DNA from: Anniella stebbinsi
Lineage: Eukaryota; Chordata; Lepidosauria; Squamata; Anniellidae
Assembly (NCBI GenBank): GCA_029215795.1
Contig: JARDYH010000004.1
Location: 33,050,001-33,114,000 of the forward strand
Reading direction: 5' to 3'
Length of the DNA: 64,000 bases
Shown here: positions 42,601 to 54,000 of the stretch, in pieces
How positions within the stretch are numbered: the first letter of the stretch is position 1
Layout: every line of letters starts with the position of its first letter
The notes under the pieces: model-generated
The model's input: the letters and a program-made list of their open reading frames with translations, nothing else
Told to the model about the DNA's origin: nothing
Databases searched by the model: none
Position numbers and translations under genes: made by a program

Positions 42601-43544
42601 AGTATAAAAACGTAGCATGTACACTCTCTGTACACTCCATGGCCGCCTCATAAGTAAAATAAGCACAAGAACCAATGAGAATTTCTTCAACATTTCTTCT
42701 CCTTTGAATTTCTTTTCAAAAGCAATTTCTTTTCTATCAAATTGAATGAGAGTGCTTGAAAAATATGTGGGAGAATTTTTTGGCACAGAACTAGTTCAGG
42801 AGGAGGATGGAACACATTTGTATCATAGTTAGGAAACGGGGGAAGGATTGATTGCAGTTAGAGCTCTCCATTGCAGCTAGCTACTCCTGTAGTTTTTTTC
42901 CTGAGGGGAAAAAAGGAATTTAATCCTTGAGGTTGTAAGGTATGTAATTTTTAAGGACAGTATGCCATCTACATCTCATGTTGCTATATGGTATGGCTGT
43001 CTGAGGATTTATTTTGTTTATCTGTTGTTGTAAACTGCCTTGAGAAGAAATGTGATATATAAAGCTTAAAAATAAATATAAGTTGTGAAGCTTGGCCCAG
43101 GAGATCTCTTTGATTACAGGCGTCATCTGTTTCCTAGGCAGCAATGTCATAGAGAGCCTTGGAACAGGACCTCTGTTGCAGCACTGGCATTTCCCTCCCT
43201 GCCCAAGACCCTGTTCACATAAGAAAAGTCCTGGGTGGTCCCTATCCAGCCCTACCTGCTAAACACATCTAATCCCATGATGCTTTTGTAGAATTTGCTG
43301 ACTAGGGTGGCACCACTGGGCAGGGATGGGATTGTAAAAGAACCTGCTGGCTCTGGGGAAAGGAAGGAAAGGTGCATTTGACCTCAGTTTAACTTCTACA
43401 ACCACAATAAGGCACACTGTCTGAACTGTGGATGGGGTGCCTCTTGTGTTTGAAGGACTGTCTTCCCCAGTAGCAACCAACCTGGGATTTGCTTTGTGGT
43501 GCCCTTGAGGAGTGTGGCCCATGGGGCTACCATACTTGGCAGGG
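42601..43544. other. Intronic sequence with a short LINE tail
   Basis: A short plus-strand tail (gtaaactgccttgagaagaa then aaaataaat) lies at about 43028-43080. The rest shows no gene or named repeat. Confidence 0.35.
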
Positions 43545-43690
43545 CATTTTTGGTAGTGGGAGGTGCTGTTACACCATGTTCTGCTTTGTTGGTCCCTGGT
43601 CAACAGCTGGTTGGCCACTGTGCGAACAGTGCTGGACTAGATGGACCCTCAGTCTGATCCAGCATGACACTTCTTATGTTCTTATGGTCT
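43545..43690 (+). mobile_element. Family A LINE 3' UTR end
   Basis: It reads tgctgttacaccatgttctg and actagatggaccctcagtct, and ends cttcttatgttcttatg. Plus strand. Confidence 0.65.
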
Positions 43691-43699
43691 CCTAGGGCG

Positions 43700-43832
43700 A
43701 ATGTTGATGGGTGACTTCGGATCAGTCTTCATTCTTAGCTCAAGGTTATTGTGAGGATAAGGGTGAAGAGCCATCTATACTACCCTGAGCTTCTTGGAGA
43801 AAGGCTCGGATAAGAAAGAATGTAATACATGT
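43700..43832 (+). mobile_element. Decayed Sauria-type SINE
   Basis: It reads gtgacttcggatcagtcttc, caaggttattgtgaggataa and cttcttggagaaaggctcgg. This matches the middle and tail of the SINE at 61141. The head is lost. Confidence 0.55.
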
Positions 43833-44762
43833 TTACATAAATAGACTTTACTAAGTAGTCTGAAAAGACCTTACTAGTGGTGCTTTTCTAACTTTGGTGT
43901 GCATGTATTCTTGTAGTTATTTGCTGTGCTGCTTGTGAATGTAGAGGTCAGGCTCGTGTTTTCATGGTGATAACCAAACGATGTTAAAGAATATTCTGCT
44001 GAGAAAAGTGAACAAAGTGTCCTTTTAAGGACACAGTGTTAGCTAGCAAATCCTGAACGCTGGTAAATGGGGCAGTGTTTTGAGAGGCTGTAAAGAAACA
44101 ATTTCATTTTTGAGACCCTCTCTTTCACATATAACTGTTTCTATATATTATTGTTGGGGAAAGGTTAATGCATTTCTTCTGAGTGATGGGAGCACTTATA
44201 ATGGATTGGGGTCATTCTTCATCCTAAATTTATTTACTTGACCATTTGCCACTTTTATTCAGAGTTGTTTTCCTATCAAGTGCAAGTTCTGCTCTTCCAA
44301 AGTCGTATTTTTTTTTAATTGACGAACAGGCAGCTGCTTTTTGTTGCGTGTATCTGTTAAGACATATAAGTATCTAGGTTAGACAGTAGAAATGTGGATT
44401 ATATACTTCATACACAGGCTGTTCAATGTCTCTTTGTGCATGTATAAAACAAGTTTGATTTTGGATCATAGTCGAAGACAGCTAGCGAAGATCCTAATTC
44501 CCAAAAGATTGCTTGTCTTCTAAAACATCAACTTGTGTGCCTTTTGACTTGGCTTTACATGATGACATGTTGTGTGCTTGCAAGATGATTTACTGTCTTA
44601 TTGCTGTCTGTTTTGCTGAGGAAAGGTAATACTGTGTCATTGGGGATTATGTTGAAGTTCAAAAAGAAAAAAGAAAAAGAGAAGGGACATCAGGGGGGGG
44701 GGAAATACATTTATTTTAGTTTAGAAGCTGTTAGTGTGGTTGTCCTTGAGATGCATCGGCTC
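43833..44762. other. Intronic sequence, nothing recognised
   Basis: AT-rich; it includes an A-rich stretch (44658-44685) and a G run (44693-44702). No gene. Confidence 0.3.
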
Positions 44763-45158
44763 ATTGATAGCAAGGTTGGAGAACCTGTGGTCCTCCAGAT
44801 GTTGTTACAGGAGGAGGGCTTTATCTGCTGTGGCACCCTGGCTGTGGAATGAGCTCCCCAGAGATGTTCACCTGGCACCTACAGGTGAATATCTTTTTAT
44901 TCTCCCAGCATTTTAACAGCTAAATTAACTCAATTTTAACCTTTGCTGTTTTAAATCTGTATTTTAATCTGTAATAATCTCTGCTGTTTGGTTTTATCCT
45001 GGTTGTGTTCTCTATATTGTATGCCATTTTGTGTTTTTAGATTGTTGTCTGTTTGATATTTTTTAAAATGATTTCATGGGTTTAATTTTTGTGAATGCCC
45101 AGAGAGCTTCAGCTATAGGGCAGTATAAAAATGTAATAAATAAATAAATAAATAAATA
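44763..45158 (+). mobile_element. MITE half plus L2-type LINE 3' end (family B)
   Basis: The first part (ggttggagaacctgtggtcc, then tccagatgttgttac) is half of the foldback MITE also seen at 51103 and 51626. From about 44805 the frame reads ALSAVAPWLWNELPRDVHLA, the L2 ORF2 terminus. A T-rich 3' UTR follows, ending in cccagagagcttcagctata and a (TAAA)n tail (45137-45158). Confidence 0.68.
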
Positions 45159-45164
45159 CACGAT

Positions 45165-45708
45165 GGCTCAGTTCAAACATGTTTCTCAATGGTGGTTTTA
45201 GAACTCTATGGTAGATTTTTACATCACTGTTGAGAAATGTGTTGTCAGGCGGGAAAGCTCCATGCAGTGGTGGAGTTTTTTTGGAAAACACTATACACAG
45301 AATATCCACACTGTGCAGAGGAGAGTTCTTTCATAGCCATTGTGTTGTGTGTTGTGTGGAGGGCTCCGTGGAGTTTTCCATTACATTGAGTTGACTTTTC
45401 CCACTGGGTACAAAGTTCCCTGGCAAGAGTGGTGAAAGGAGGGAGTGCCGCTTTAGGAAAGCCTCTGGGATTGGTTTTTTTTTTTTTGCAGCAATGGGTG
45501 ATGGGATACCATCCAGAGGACTGGGGGAGGAGAGAGGATGGAGGAACTATCAATCAAACATTGCGATGGATTTTACTCGACTCCATGGTAGCCCACAGTC
45601 AAACAGCGGTGGAGTTAAAACATGTTGTTTGGGGAGTACCCCCTAAAAACTCAACCGTTGAGTGGAATTTTCACACTGCATTGACTAATGTGTTGTCTGA
45701 ACTGAGCC
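45165..45708. mobile_element. TIR DNA element, CAGTTCARACA-type ends
   Basis: Left end ggctcagttcaaacatg; the right end in reverse complement reads ggctcagttcagacaacaca. The 544-bp interior has no coding. The termini resemble those of the element at 16047. The duplication is not clear. Confidence 0.6.
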
Positions 45709-45721
45709 TACAACTCTGATT

Positions 45722-46022
45722 ATCTCTGATCATTGGCCATGCTGATTGGAACTGATGGGACTGGGCATCCAGCAACATCTGGCATGCCAAAGATTCCCCA
45801 TCCCTGGTCTATAGACAAGATCAGCACATGCAGTCAGCTGGGGGAAAGCCTTGTAACAATGTTCTATAATATACTAGTGCTGCAAATCTTACTTGCATGA
45901 GGGATGGAAGCCTAGTATGGTGTCTAAATTAGCTTTCCCCAATCTAGTACCCTCCAGATGTATTGGACTGCAAATCCCATAATTCCCAGCCACCATGTTC
46001 AGGTGTTCTATAATTGAGGGTA
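45722..46022. mobile_element. Foldback MITE pieces (CCCTCCAGATGT family)
   Basis: Two pieces lie in opposite senses: 45722-45808 (gcatccagcaacatctggca) and 45935-46022 (accctccagatgtattggac, then tgcaaatcccataattccca). They are decayed members of the family at 51103 and 51626. Confidence 0.5.
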
Positions 46023-46177
46023 CTCAACACGTAATTTTATGCAGTTATGTCCTGTAAGTTTATGCATTTAGTAGATTTTTATCCCACCCTTAAATAATGC
46101 TCGGGTAGTTCACAGTATTATTATTTTTTAAACCCAGATAAAATAAAATCTTTCAATAAAACAGCATGGCAGCAGAA

Positions 46178-46847
46178 CAGGGTGGATAAAAAACAATGAT
46201 TTTTAAAAAAAATCAAAGAAATTGGATTTTTTAAATTTAAATTGAATTTTTTAAAAATTTAAATCAGATTTTTTAAATAAAATGCTTTGTGAGAGAAAAT
46301 CTATCTAAAAATAGTTTTCTATTTAAGATACATTATAGTCCAAAGGTTATTCATCATGAAATAAGGATTAGTTTTTAATTATGTAGCACGAGGCTGTATA
46401 TTCATGCAATGTTTACATTTTTTGGTCCATTAATCCATTCACAATGTCGTACTCTTCCAGAGGTTTCTGTAAGATTATTGGGCAATTTTTCTATCTAGAA
46501 GATATTATCACAGATGCTTGGTTTTACAGTTCTCAAAACTGTGAATTTGTATTTGTAGAAATCAAATCAGTTTTTTTTGATGTAACTGTAAAACTAATCT
46601 GAAAAGTTGTAATTCGAAAAATGAAACCTTCATTTGGTTGTAAATATTAAGATTACACCAACAAGAATGAGTCTTTGGTAACTCTGACTTGTGTAAAATA
46701 TGAATTAAGCTTATAGTGAGGAAGAGAACACTTTTAGGGGGTGGGGAAGTCACATGATTAAATCTAGTCTTTCTGAGTAGTGATTTAAATCGTGTAGTGA
46801 TTTAAATCGTGATTTAAATCAAATTGATTTAAATCAAATCCACCCTG
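46178..46847. mobile_element. AT-rich TIR element with ATTTAAAT repeats
   Basis: This 670-bp element has CAGGGTGGAT at the left and ATCCACCCTG at the right. Near both ends are repeats of gatttaaatc-like words. The flanks cagcagaa (46170-46177) and caagcaga (46848-46855) agree apart from a one-base insertion, suggesting a hAT-type 8-bp duplication. No coding capacity is visible. Confidence 0.68.
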
Positions 46848-47047
46848 CAAGCAGAATATAACACAAGTTTACAATTGCATTAACTGGTGTTTTCAAAAAG
46901 TCTCTGACTTGTGTCGAGTTGATAGCAAAGTGGGTATTGGGTAAGCCTCCTTGGGAAGGGTTCCATCATGCCCAGTTGCTACTTGCTTTGCTTCAGAAAC
47001 AGACATCTTAATATCACAGTGTTTGACTATGGAGTATCTGGTCAGGA

Positions 47048-47720
47048 AATACAAGTTGTTGTTGTTGTTGTTGTTGTTAATTTCATTTCCATACCATCCG
47101 GTATCTGAAGCTCTCTGGGTGGTTTACAAGAATTCAGCAATACAAAATACAACATAAAAATAGTCTAAAATGTTAACATAAAAATGAAAACAATGTAACC
47201 AGCTAAAAACGATTTAAATAAACAATGTTTTTCGTAATAGACCTGTTCTAAAACAGCAGATGTAGATGCTTCATCATATACCACTAAATGCCTGGGAATA
47301 GAGGGTGGTCTTTACCTGGTGCCCAAAAAGATGACAGTGTCGGCGCCAGGCTGGCCTCAATGGAGAGCTTATTCCATAATTGGGGTCCACCACAGAGAAG
47401 GCCCTCTCCCTTGTTTCTACCTCTGAGCTTCCCTTGGCAGTGGCACTCAGAGGGAAGCCCCATATGTTGATCATAGTGTCTGGGTATGTTCAGGTCCGGA
47501 GAGGCACTCCATCAGGTATTGTGGTCTTGAGCCGTGTAAGGCTTTATAGATTGCAGCACCTTGAACCAGGCTTAGAAACATACAGGCAGCCAATGCAAAC
47601 ATGGCAGAATTGGTCTTAAATGTTCAGACCTGGTTGCAGTTAGTAACCTGGCAGTCACAATTTGTGGTTTCTGAACTGTCTTCAAGAGCAGCCCCATGTA
47701 GAGTGCATGTTAAAATTCAG
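47048..47720 (-). mobile_element. L2-type LINE 3' fragment, minus strand, (TTG)n tail
   Basis: A (TTG)n repeat (47055-47078) precedes gaagctctctgggtggttta. The body reads, on the plus strand, cattggggtcc-like and accaggcttagaaacataca, then ggcagccaatgcaaacatgg. The same word order occurs in the L2 at 19990-20230. Too decayed for a frame. Confidence 0.65.
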
Positions 47721-48547
47721 CCTGTTAAATTAATAAATCCTCTTCTCAAGAAACATTGCTCTTCTTCCCAAATGGGTTCAGTTGGAAGGAAACTCAGATG
47801 ATATAGACTTAATATGCAGCTGCAGCATCTCATATTCTCAGTCAATCTGAACTTCAGGGATTAGCATTGCTGGACTCAGGCATAGACCCAGCATGCTGTG
47901 GGTAACCCCTGCCAACTAGCCAGTGGTGAAAAGGGAAGGCTGAACCATGCATTTCTCCCTTCTGCCTCTGCCTCACCCAAGATATTTAAGACTTGTTGTA
48001 AGCCTGAAAAGCCATCTCTGTTGCCAGGCAAAGGGGCTGCCCTTCACTGCCCTCTTTTTCCTTGACATCATGAGCTTGGACAGCCATCACCACGAAAATG
48101 GAATCACTGTTCAGTGTGTTGGCAGGTCCCACAGGAGATTTGGGCATGACATCTGCAGTACAGAGGTTGTGAACTGATGATTGGGGCAACAGACAAGCTT
48201 GCCTCTATAGCTGCGAAGCGAAGTATTGCTGTGATCAGTGCTCTGTGGCCTTCGCGATGGAAGGACATCCTACTCAACTGGGGAAAGTGGTGGATGGCCT
48301 CATTGCAGATTGTCCAGAACAGCAGGCAGTGAGGGGGAAGAGTAGTTGCTGCTGCTCCTGCTACTCCTTATAAAACACATGGGGGGAATGAACCTTGGTG
48401 AGCTTTGCAACAACCAGCACCATGTGTGGGTTGATAAGGGGTAGAGGGTCCCACAACAGGTTTCTTTCCCAAGACCCATGAAAAGCTGGACCCAGTCCTG
48501 CTCATAGTGGCTCTTTCCATACGCAGTATTCCTGATCTTTTAACCAT
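47721..48547. other. Intronic sequence, nothing recognised
   Basis: No gene or named repeat is supported. Confidence 0.3.
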
Positions 48548-48735
48548 TGAAGGACTGTAGCTCAGTGGTAGGGCACATGCTTGGCATGCAGAAGGTTCCA
48601 GGTTCAATCCACGGCATTTCCAGGCGGTATTGGAAAACAAATACTTGAAAGCCTGGAGAGCTGCAGCCTGTCAGTGCCGACAGTACTGGGCTAGATGGAG
48701 CAATGGTCTGAAAGCAGTTTGTACATTCCTAACCA
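48548..48735 (+). mobile_element. tRNA-derived SINE with intact A and B boxes
   Basis: The head reads tagctcagtgg (A box, 48558-48568) and ggttcaatcc (a perfect B box, 48601-48610), with tgcttggcatgcagaagg in the anticodon-arm region. The body (ctggagagctgcagcctgtc, then agtactgggctagatgga) is that of a SINE common in squamates. It is a SINE and not a tRNA gene, because the acceptor stem does not pair and the SINE body follows. Confidence 0.78.
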
Positions 48736-50199
48736 TGGTTAGGAGATTGGCTCTTGAAAGTCTTCCCCCCTTTAACACTTCTTACTTGTGGATTCCACTG
48801 CCCCTTAACGCTTTCAGTTCTAATCATGGTACAATGTTACCTATGAGTTACATAGTGTTCACAGTAATCATGGCTAGTGCAAATAAGCTTCTAACCATGC
48901 TAGCAAATCCTAGTTTGAAGGTAGCCATGTCTGCTGCAGGTGTAATACTGTGTCATCATAAGATAGGTGCAGAAAGAATGCTCCTGATTCTGCTAACCAT
49001 GATTGCGAGATTAGGAACATTTATGTCTGCACTAAACCAATGAGAAAATAGACAACATTGGAGATGGGAGAGCATAATATGGAGCTATGACCAGTTGATA
49101 TTGAGAAGAGCCAATAATAAAGCAGCAAGTTCTAGGGCAGAAGCAAGGAGATTTGGGAGGACCAAGAGGGACCTGTAGTCTTGCTTGGTGCTGAGGACCA
49201 CATAAAAGTTAGAGTCCATGTTGGGACAAAGTTGACCTGGAATTTGAATCAAAGGTGAATGGATTATAGGTGTGACTAGGGTGTGTGTGTGTGTGCGTTT
49301 ATAGTGATCCCCTCATTATGGGGTTCCCTTTCTTGGGGTGGCCTTTTAGGCTTGCTTGCCGCTTGTGTTTAGGAAGTTGATTGCAAACTTTCTTCTCTGA
49401 AAAGCTGTGGGATTGGGTTGGTAAATACTGCTGATTTCTGCTCTAGGCTATGATTTCCATAATGTCCACTGGAAAGCTAATGCCACCTCTACGTGGGTAG
49501 AGAGCTACCATTGACATCTGAAACTTCCCCTCCTGACATTTTCTCTACTGACTGAATGGGCATGCTGTTTTAAAGGTTCCTGGCCATTTTGGTCCTTAAC
49601 TCGTTAGACATGCAGTCAACTCATTGACTGTCCAAGCAGTTTTCAGGGTTTCTAGTTTTGTGGAATTCTCTTATCTCTTCCACTCAAAGCAAGGTGTAGT
49701 TCAAAGTAATATTTCATAACTGCACATGGAAGTTCTGTAAATGGATTTTTTTTAATCAGTAGACTCGGCTACATTTAAGAGTGGTGAACCACTGAGTGAT
49801 GGTTCCAATTTGATTTCTTCCTCAAACTCCCTTTTATTGTTAGGGCTCTGCAAGTGGTGGAAGTTATTTGCTACACATAAACGGGAAAAGAGGCTTGCTG
49901 CAGGATTGCTGGGGTTTGCACTTTCAAAACTTAGTCTTTAATTTATTAGTGACCTAGAAACAGTACAAGGATTCCTTAGCAGGGAAAAGAAAACTACAAT
50001 TTTCAGGTTTTTTGAGGTTAGCATGAAGAGTGGCCAGCATGTCATGTCAAGTGTATAATACTTGAAATGCCTCCAGTTTCAGTCTCTAATCACCTCGGGA
50101 CCATATGAATGTGTGACCTTTTTTTCCTGGATATTAATGATATAGTACTTGTTTCATGGACTTTATTACATTCACACTCTCAACAAACTTGTAAAATGC
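48736..50199. other. Intronic sequence with AACCATG inverted words
   Basis: Repeated taaccatg/catggtta words (48730, 48892 and 48997) suggest a decayed foldback element at about 48722-49015. A short (GT)n lies at about 49281-49296. No gene. Confidence 0.35.
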
Positions 50200-50282
50200 A
50201 TCATCGTTATTCTCCTTTGTACACCTGGAGAACTGAAGCTGTGACTGACTTGCCAAGGCCAACTGGGGAATTTGTAGCAGAA
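50200..50282 (-). mobile_element. MIR-like ancient SINE fragment
   Basis: It reads atcgttattctcctttgtac, then ctggagaactgaagctgtga and cttgccaaggccaactgggg. This follows the reverse complement of the MIR core-SINE (gaaactgaggc, cttgcccaaggtcac). Confidence 0.5.
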
Positions 50283-50326
50283 TAGTCTTTGAACACTGAT
50301 CTCCAGTGTTCCAAGAATGGTGTTTG

Positions 50327-50540
50327 GATGGGCTATAGCTCAGCAGTCAGATGCATGATCTGAATGCATAAGTTCCTAGGTTTAATCCCCTGACATCTCC
50401 ATTTAAAAGGATATCTGATAGCAAGGCTGGAAAAAAACTAAGCCTGAGACCCTGAAGAGATGCTGCCAGGCATAATAGATAGTGTTTGACTAGATGGAGC
50501 AACTGTCTGATTTGATATAAAGCAGCTTCAGCTTATGGTG
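50327..50540 (+). mobile_element. tRNA-derived SINE, second copy
   Basis: It carries tagctcagcag (A box) and ggtttaatcc (a B box with one change), followed by agaccctgaagagatgctgc and ttgactagatggagcaactg. It is the same family as 48548. Confidence 0.72.
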
Positions 50541-50600
50541 CCAACTGCCAGACCGTACCCCTTTTACTGGATGCATGTGTACCCTTACTGCAAATTTTTG

Positions 50601-50796
50601 GCCTAATCTACACCAAGCAGGATATTGCACCATGAAAGCAGTGTATAAAAGGCAACAGCCACACTACTGCTTTATAGCAGTATTGAAGTGGCACATACCA
50701 TATACCGCTTCCATGCCACTATATCCTGCTTGGTGTGGCTCCTTCCTGTTATATACCACTTTCATAGTGTAATATCCTGCTTGGTGTAGATTAGGC
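50601..50796. mobile_element. Foldback MITE (GCCTAATCTACACC), best copy
   Basis: A 196-bp element with ends gcctaatctacaccaagcag and ctgcttggtgtagattaggc, which are perfect inverted repeats of 20 bp or more. A second internal pair of the same words lies at 50726-50741. The flanks are tttg (50597-50600 and 50797-50800). Related copies are at 7641 and 30591. Confidence 0.78.
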
Positions 50797-51102
50797 TTTG
50801 CTTCCTCTCATTTGTTTTAGGTATAATATTATGAAAAAGAAACTTTACTGACAGTGTGGTACATGGTGGATTTGCCCCAGAACATCTGAGGTTCAAACCC
50901 AGACATGCACATTCACACTTGGTGTTGCTGTTGAGCTTGGCCAAGTCTCTACCTTTTTAACTTAACAAGGTTATTTTTAGGGAAAGGCTTATGTTTCCTG
51001 CCCTTAATTTGGAGGAAGGGTAGGATACAATGTGATAGATGCAGTTGCTGAAGGTTACTATTCAAGATTCTTCTGTATTCTGGAGTGCAGTTCTCTCATG
51101 GC

Positions 51103-51237
51103 CTTCCCAAACCTGGTGCCCTGCAGATGTTTTGAACGATGACTCCCAGCAGTCTTACCCATTGGCCATGTTGACTTGGGGCTAGTGGGAGGTGAAGTCT
51201 AACATATATGGAGGGCATCAGGATGGGGTAGGCTGCT
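51103..51237. mobile_element. Foldback MITE (CCCTCCAGATGT family)
   Basis: Left ccttcccaaacctggtgccc with gcagatgttttgaac; right gagggcatcaggatggggta. The centre has the usual actcccagcagtctta and tggccatgttgacttgg. Confidence 0.65.
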
Positions 51238-51625
51238 CTATCCATTTATGTGGAGGGGATGAATATATTCAAATGGCTTGAGAGCAGTCAAGCATAGCTA
51301 GATGTAGTTATGTCACTCTCTTGCATAGTGAAGGTCATGGAAAGAGTGTATCTGAATCCAGTTGAACAGAGGTCACTTTAAGACCCTGGTACTTGTGCCC
51401 TTAGCACAAAGGAGGAGGAATTCATGTGTCCTGTTTCCACCTATGTGTGTCTGTAAAAGCTGAAGACGTTTGCTAAGACAAAGGAAATCCATATTAGGCA
51501 ATTGAGATATGTGTAAGCTTTTTTAATGGAAATGATTAGTGTAGATTAGGGATTAATGACATTGTCAGTTTTTGTTTCTCTTAGTTTCTCATTTTTCTAA
51601 TCCTAAATTTGGTTCGTTGCAAACT

Positions 51626-51752
51626 TCCCCAATGTAGTATCCGCCAGATGTTTTGGACAACAACTCCCATCACCCCTGACTTTTGGTCATGCTTGCTTGA
51701 GTTTATGAGACTCCAAAACATCTGAAGGACATAATATTGGGAAGGCTGTATT
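51626..51752. mobile_element. Foldback MITE (CCCTCCAGATGT family)
   Basis: Left cttccccaatgtagtatccg with ccagatgttttggacaacaa; right aaaacatctgaaggacataa and tattgggaaggct. The inverted arms are clear. Confidence 0.7.
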
Positions 51753-52752
51753 AGTTGGAATTCATGTATTATTATTATTTTGCACATCACCAGAACATAA
51801 GAAGACTTTCTCCAAAATGGAAAGGAGATTTTGATTCCCATTCTCTTCCTTGTCCTCTTGTGCCTAAATTTCCATCCAAGCTAGCCTGGGGATGTATTTG
51901 GCTCCTTGACAGTATGTGTTGCTGCTACATTGAGTTAAGTAGCAGTTGAGACAATTCTCTAGAAACCATCCAGTCCTGTCCCTGAAGACATAACTGCTTG
52001 CAATGATGCTGGCAGCAGGAGCAGCTCATGTGCTTTAGTATTCCTAGAGCAAGCAGCTGAGCGCAGGGCTTAAAATTGCTTTTGTTTGCTTTTATGGTAT
52101 TTGGATCAGCTTTGTGGCTATCCTTATCTCCAGCGAGATAAGGAATGTAGGGCTCTTTAAGTTTTGTATTGGAATTTCTTTGCTTTTGCAAAATTGATAT
52201 TGCTACTTGACGGATGTTAAGGTTACCCTTGTCTTGCGCTGTGGCTTGACCTGTAGGAATAATTCACAAGCTCGTTGTTTAATTTTAAAATCCAAATCTG
52301 TTGGGTTGTAATGTGTGCTTGACTATAATAATCTTATTCCATCGGTGCCCTTTTAAAACTTGGTAGTAGGTTTAGCAGCAGGCTAAACAGCAAATATTTT
52401 TTTTTCCTACAGTTTGTTAAATTGGCTGACCCAGAGTAATTCCTTCTTCTGTCCCTGTGCCCTCCAAATAATACAAATATAAACCTCATAGCTTTAGAGG
52501 TAATCAGGAGGAGAAGGCTGAGAACATGATGTAAGAAAAATGGATGGCCATAAAAATGTCAAGGGGATGAATCAATCAAGAGTGACCACCCATTTTACAG
52601 TTTGAGAGCCTCTTGCATGTTGGACAGCTCATCCATTTTTATAAAGAGCAAGAGAGATGGAGCAGGCAAAGGAAACATCAGGGCCTGTTCAAGTTGAACT
52701 CCCCTCCTTCAGGAGCAGGACAACCACATCAGCCCTGTTGGTGGTCTACTTA
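51753..52752. other. Intronic sequence, nothing recognised
   Basis: No gene or repeat is supported. Confidence 0.3.
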
Positions 52753-52831
52753 TTCTCTCTCTCTCTCTCTCTCTCCTCTCCTCTCCTCTCCTCTCCTCTC
52801 CTCTCCTCTCCTCTCCTCTCCTCTCCTCTCC
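52753..52831. repeat. (CT)n to (CTCCT)n compound microsatellite
   Basis: About 11 CT units pass into about 11 CTCCT pentamers. It is a polypyrimidine tract on the sense strand of the presumed intron. Confidence 0.92.
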
Positions 52832-52865
52832 CCTCCCTAATTCCTTTTCCTCATGTGCCATGTCT

Positions 52866-52986
52866 TTTTTAGATTGTAAGCCTGAGGGCAGGGACTGTCT
52901 TCTTTACTGATTGATTGTAAGCCGCTCCGAGAGCCTCTCTTGGCTGAGGAGCGGGGTAAAAATACAATAATAAATAAATAAATAAA
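52866..52986 (+). mobile_element. LINE/SINE 3' end
   Basis: It reads ttttttagattgtaagcctg, ctgtcttctttactgattga, taagccgctccgagagcctc and an (AATA)n tail. Confidence 0.6.
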
Positions 52987-53839
52987 GGATTAGGGATGGA
53001 TGATCACTTTCCTGTTTGTCTCAAAATTAGTTGGGGCTTTCCAAGTGCACACTGAAAAAGCCCCGTTGAGTGCCTGCCACCGCTTTCCCTCCCCTTTCCT
53101 TCCCCCAAAGCCCCCCCCCATCCATTTTTCACATTGCAATGGGGGAGACAGTGGGCTGTGAGCAGAAATGATTCAGAGGTGCTCATCTCACCTGTACTTG
53201 CAAGAATTCAAGCAGGGGTGCACATAGATGAATTCTTGACTCAATCCTAGTATAAGGTTCATGTTTCAGATATCAGGGACTTGGTGTGTGTTTGTAATAT
53301 GTAAGGAGCTTTCTTTTTTCTCTTCCATAAAAGTTATTGTGAAAGCCTTGGATCAGTTCTTGCTGTACTACATAGCAGATTTAAAAGTTCCTTCTCCAGA
53401 GATTTAGTGCTGAAAGCAACACTTTTACAGACATGAAAGAAACCCCTTTTGATCAGGAGCGAGGGGGGAGAAATGCAATTCTGAGCTTCTCACTTTAGCC
53501 TAAATTAATTCCGAAAGCTGGTTCTGGTTCTGGTTCCTGTTTGAGAGTCTTATTTGGGTGGAAGGCGGATGTACTCTATGCTGATAAATGGACTTGCTGG
53601 ATTCATCTATAAAGCTACTGCAGGGGATCCTATAAATCTCATGATCGGGGATGATACTGGCTGAGGATGCAGGAAAGCATATGTATGAAATAAGAGGCAG
53701 AAACAGGAGCAACTCTGTCATGTGAGAGATAGTGATTAGAGTCATTGAAGAATGAAGTGAACTCATAACCTTCTTAGCCATTATGTACTAATGGTTGTAC
53801 AACTAGGAAGAGATTTAGGAATGTAAGTAGTATTTTGCT
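52987..53839. other. Intronic sequence, nothing recognised
   Basis: It contains a poly-C run near 53111-53119. No gene or named repeat. Confidence 0.3.
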
Positions 53840-54000
53840 GAAACAGACCCAGGCTCCATCTTGTGCCGCATTGTAATAGTGGCTAACCAGGTGTCTCTGG
53901 GAACCCTAGAAACAGAGCATAAAAAGAATAGAGAAGGACCTTGGCATGTCCCCAGCTTCTGCTATTAAGAAGTATTTTGCTCCTGAAAATTGAGGTTTCA
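53840..54000 (-). mobile_element. Family A-like LINE 3' UTR fragment
   Basis: The words cagacccaggctccatcttg, gtggctaaccaggtgtctct and gggaaccctagaaacagagc follow the order of the family A 3' UTR in reverse complement. Decayed. Confidence 0.5.

Noticed and set aside
48548..48625. tRNA gene
   Set aside because: The A and B boxes are good, but the acceptor stem does not pair and a SINE body follows. It is a tRNA-derived SINE head.
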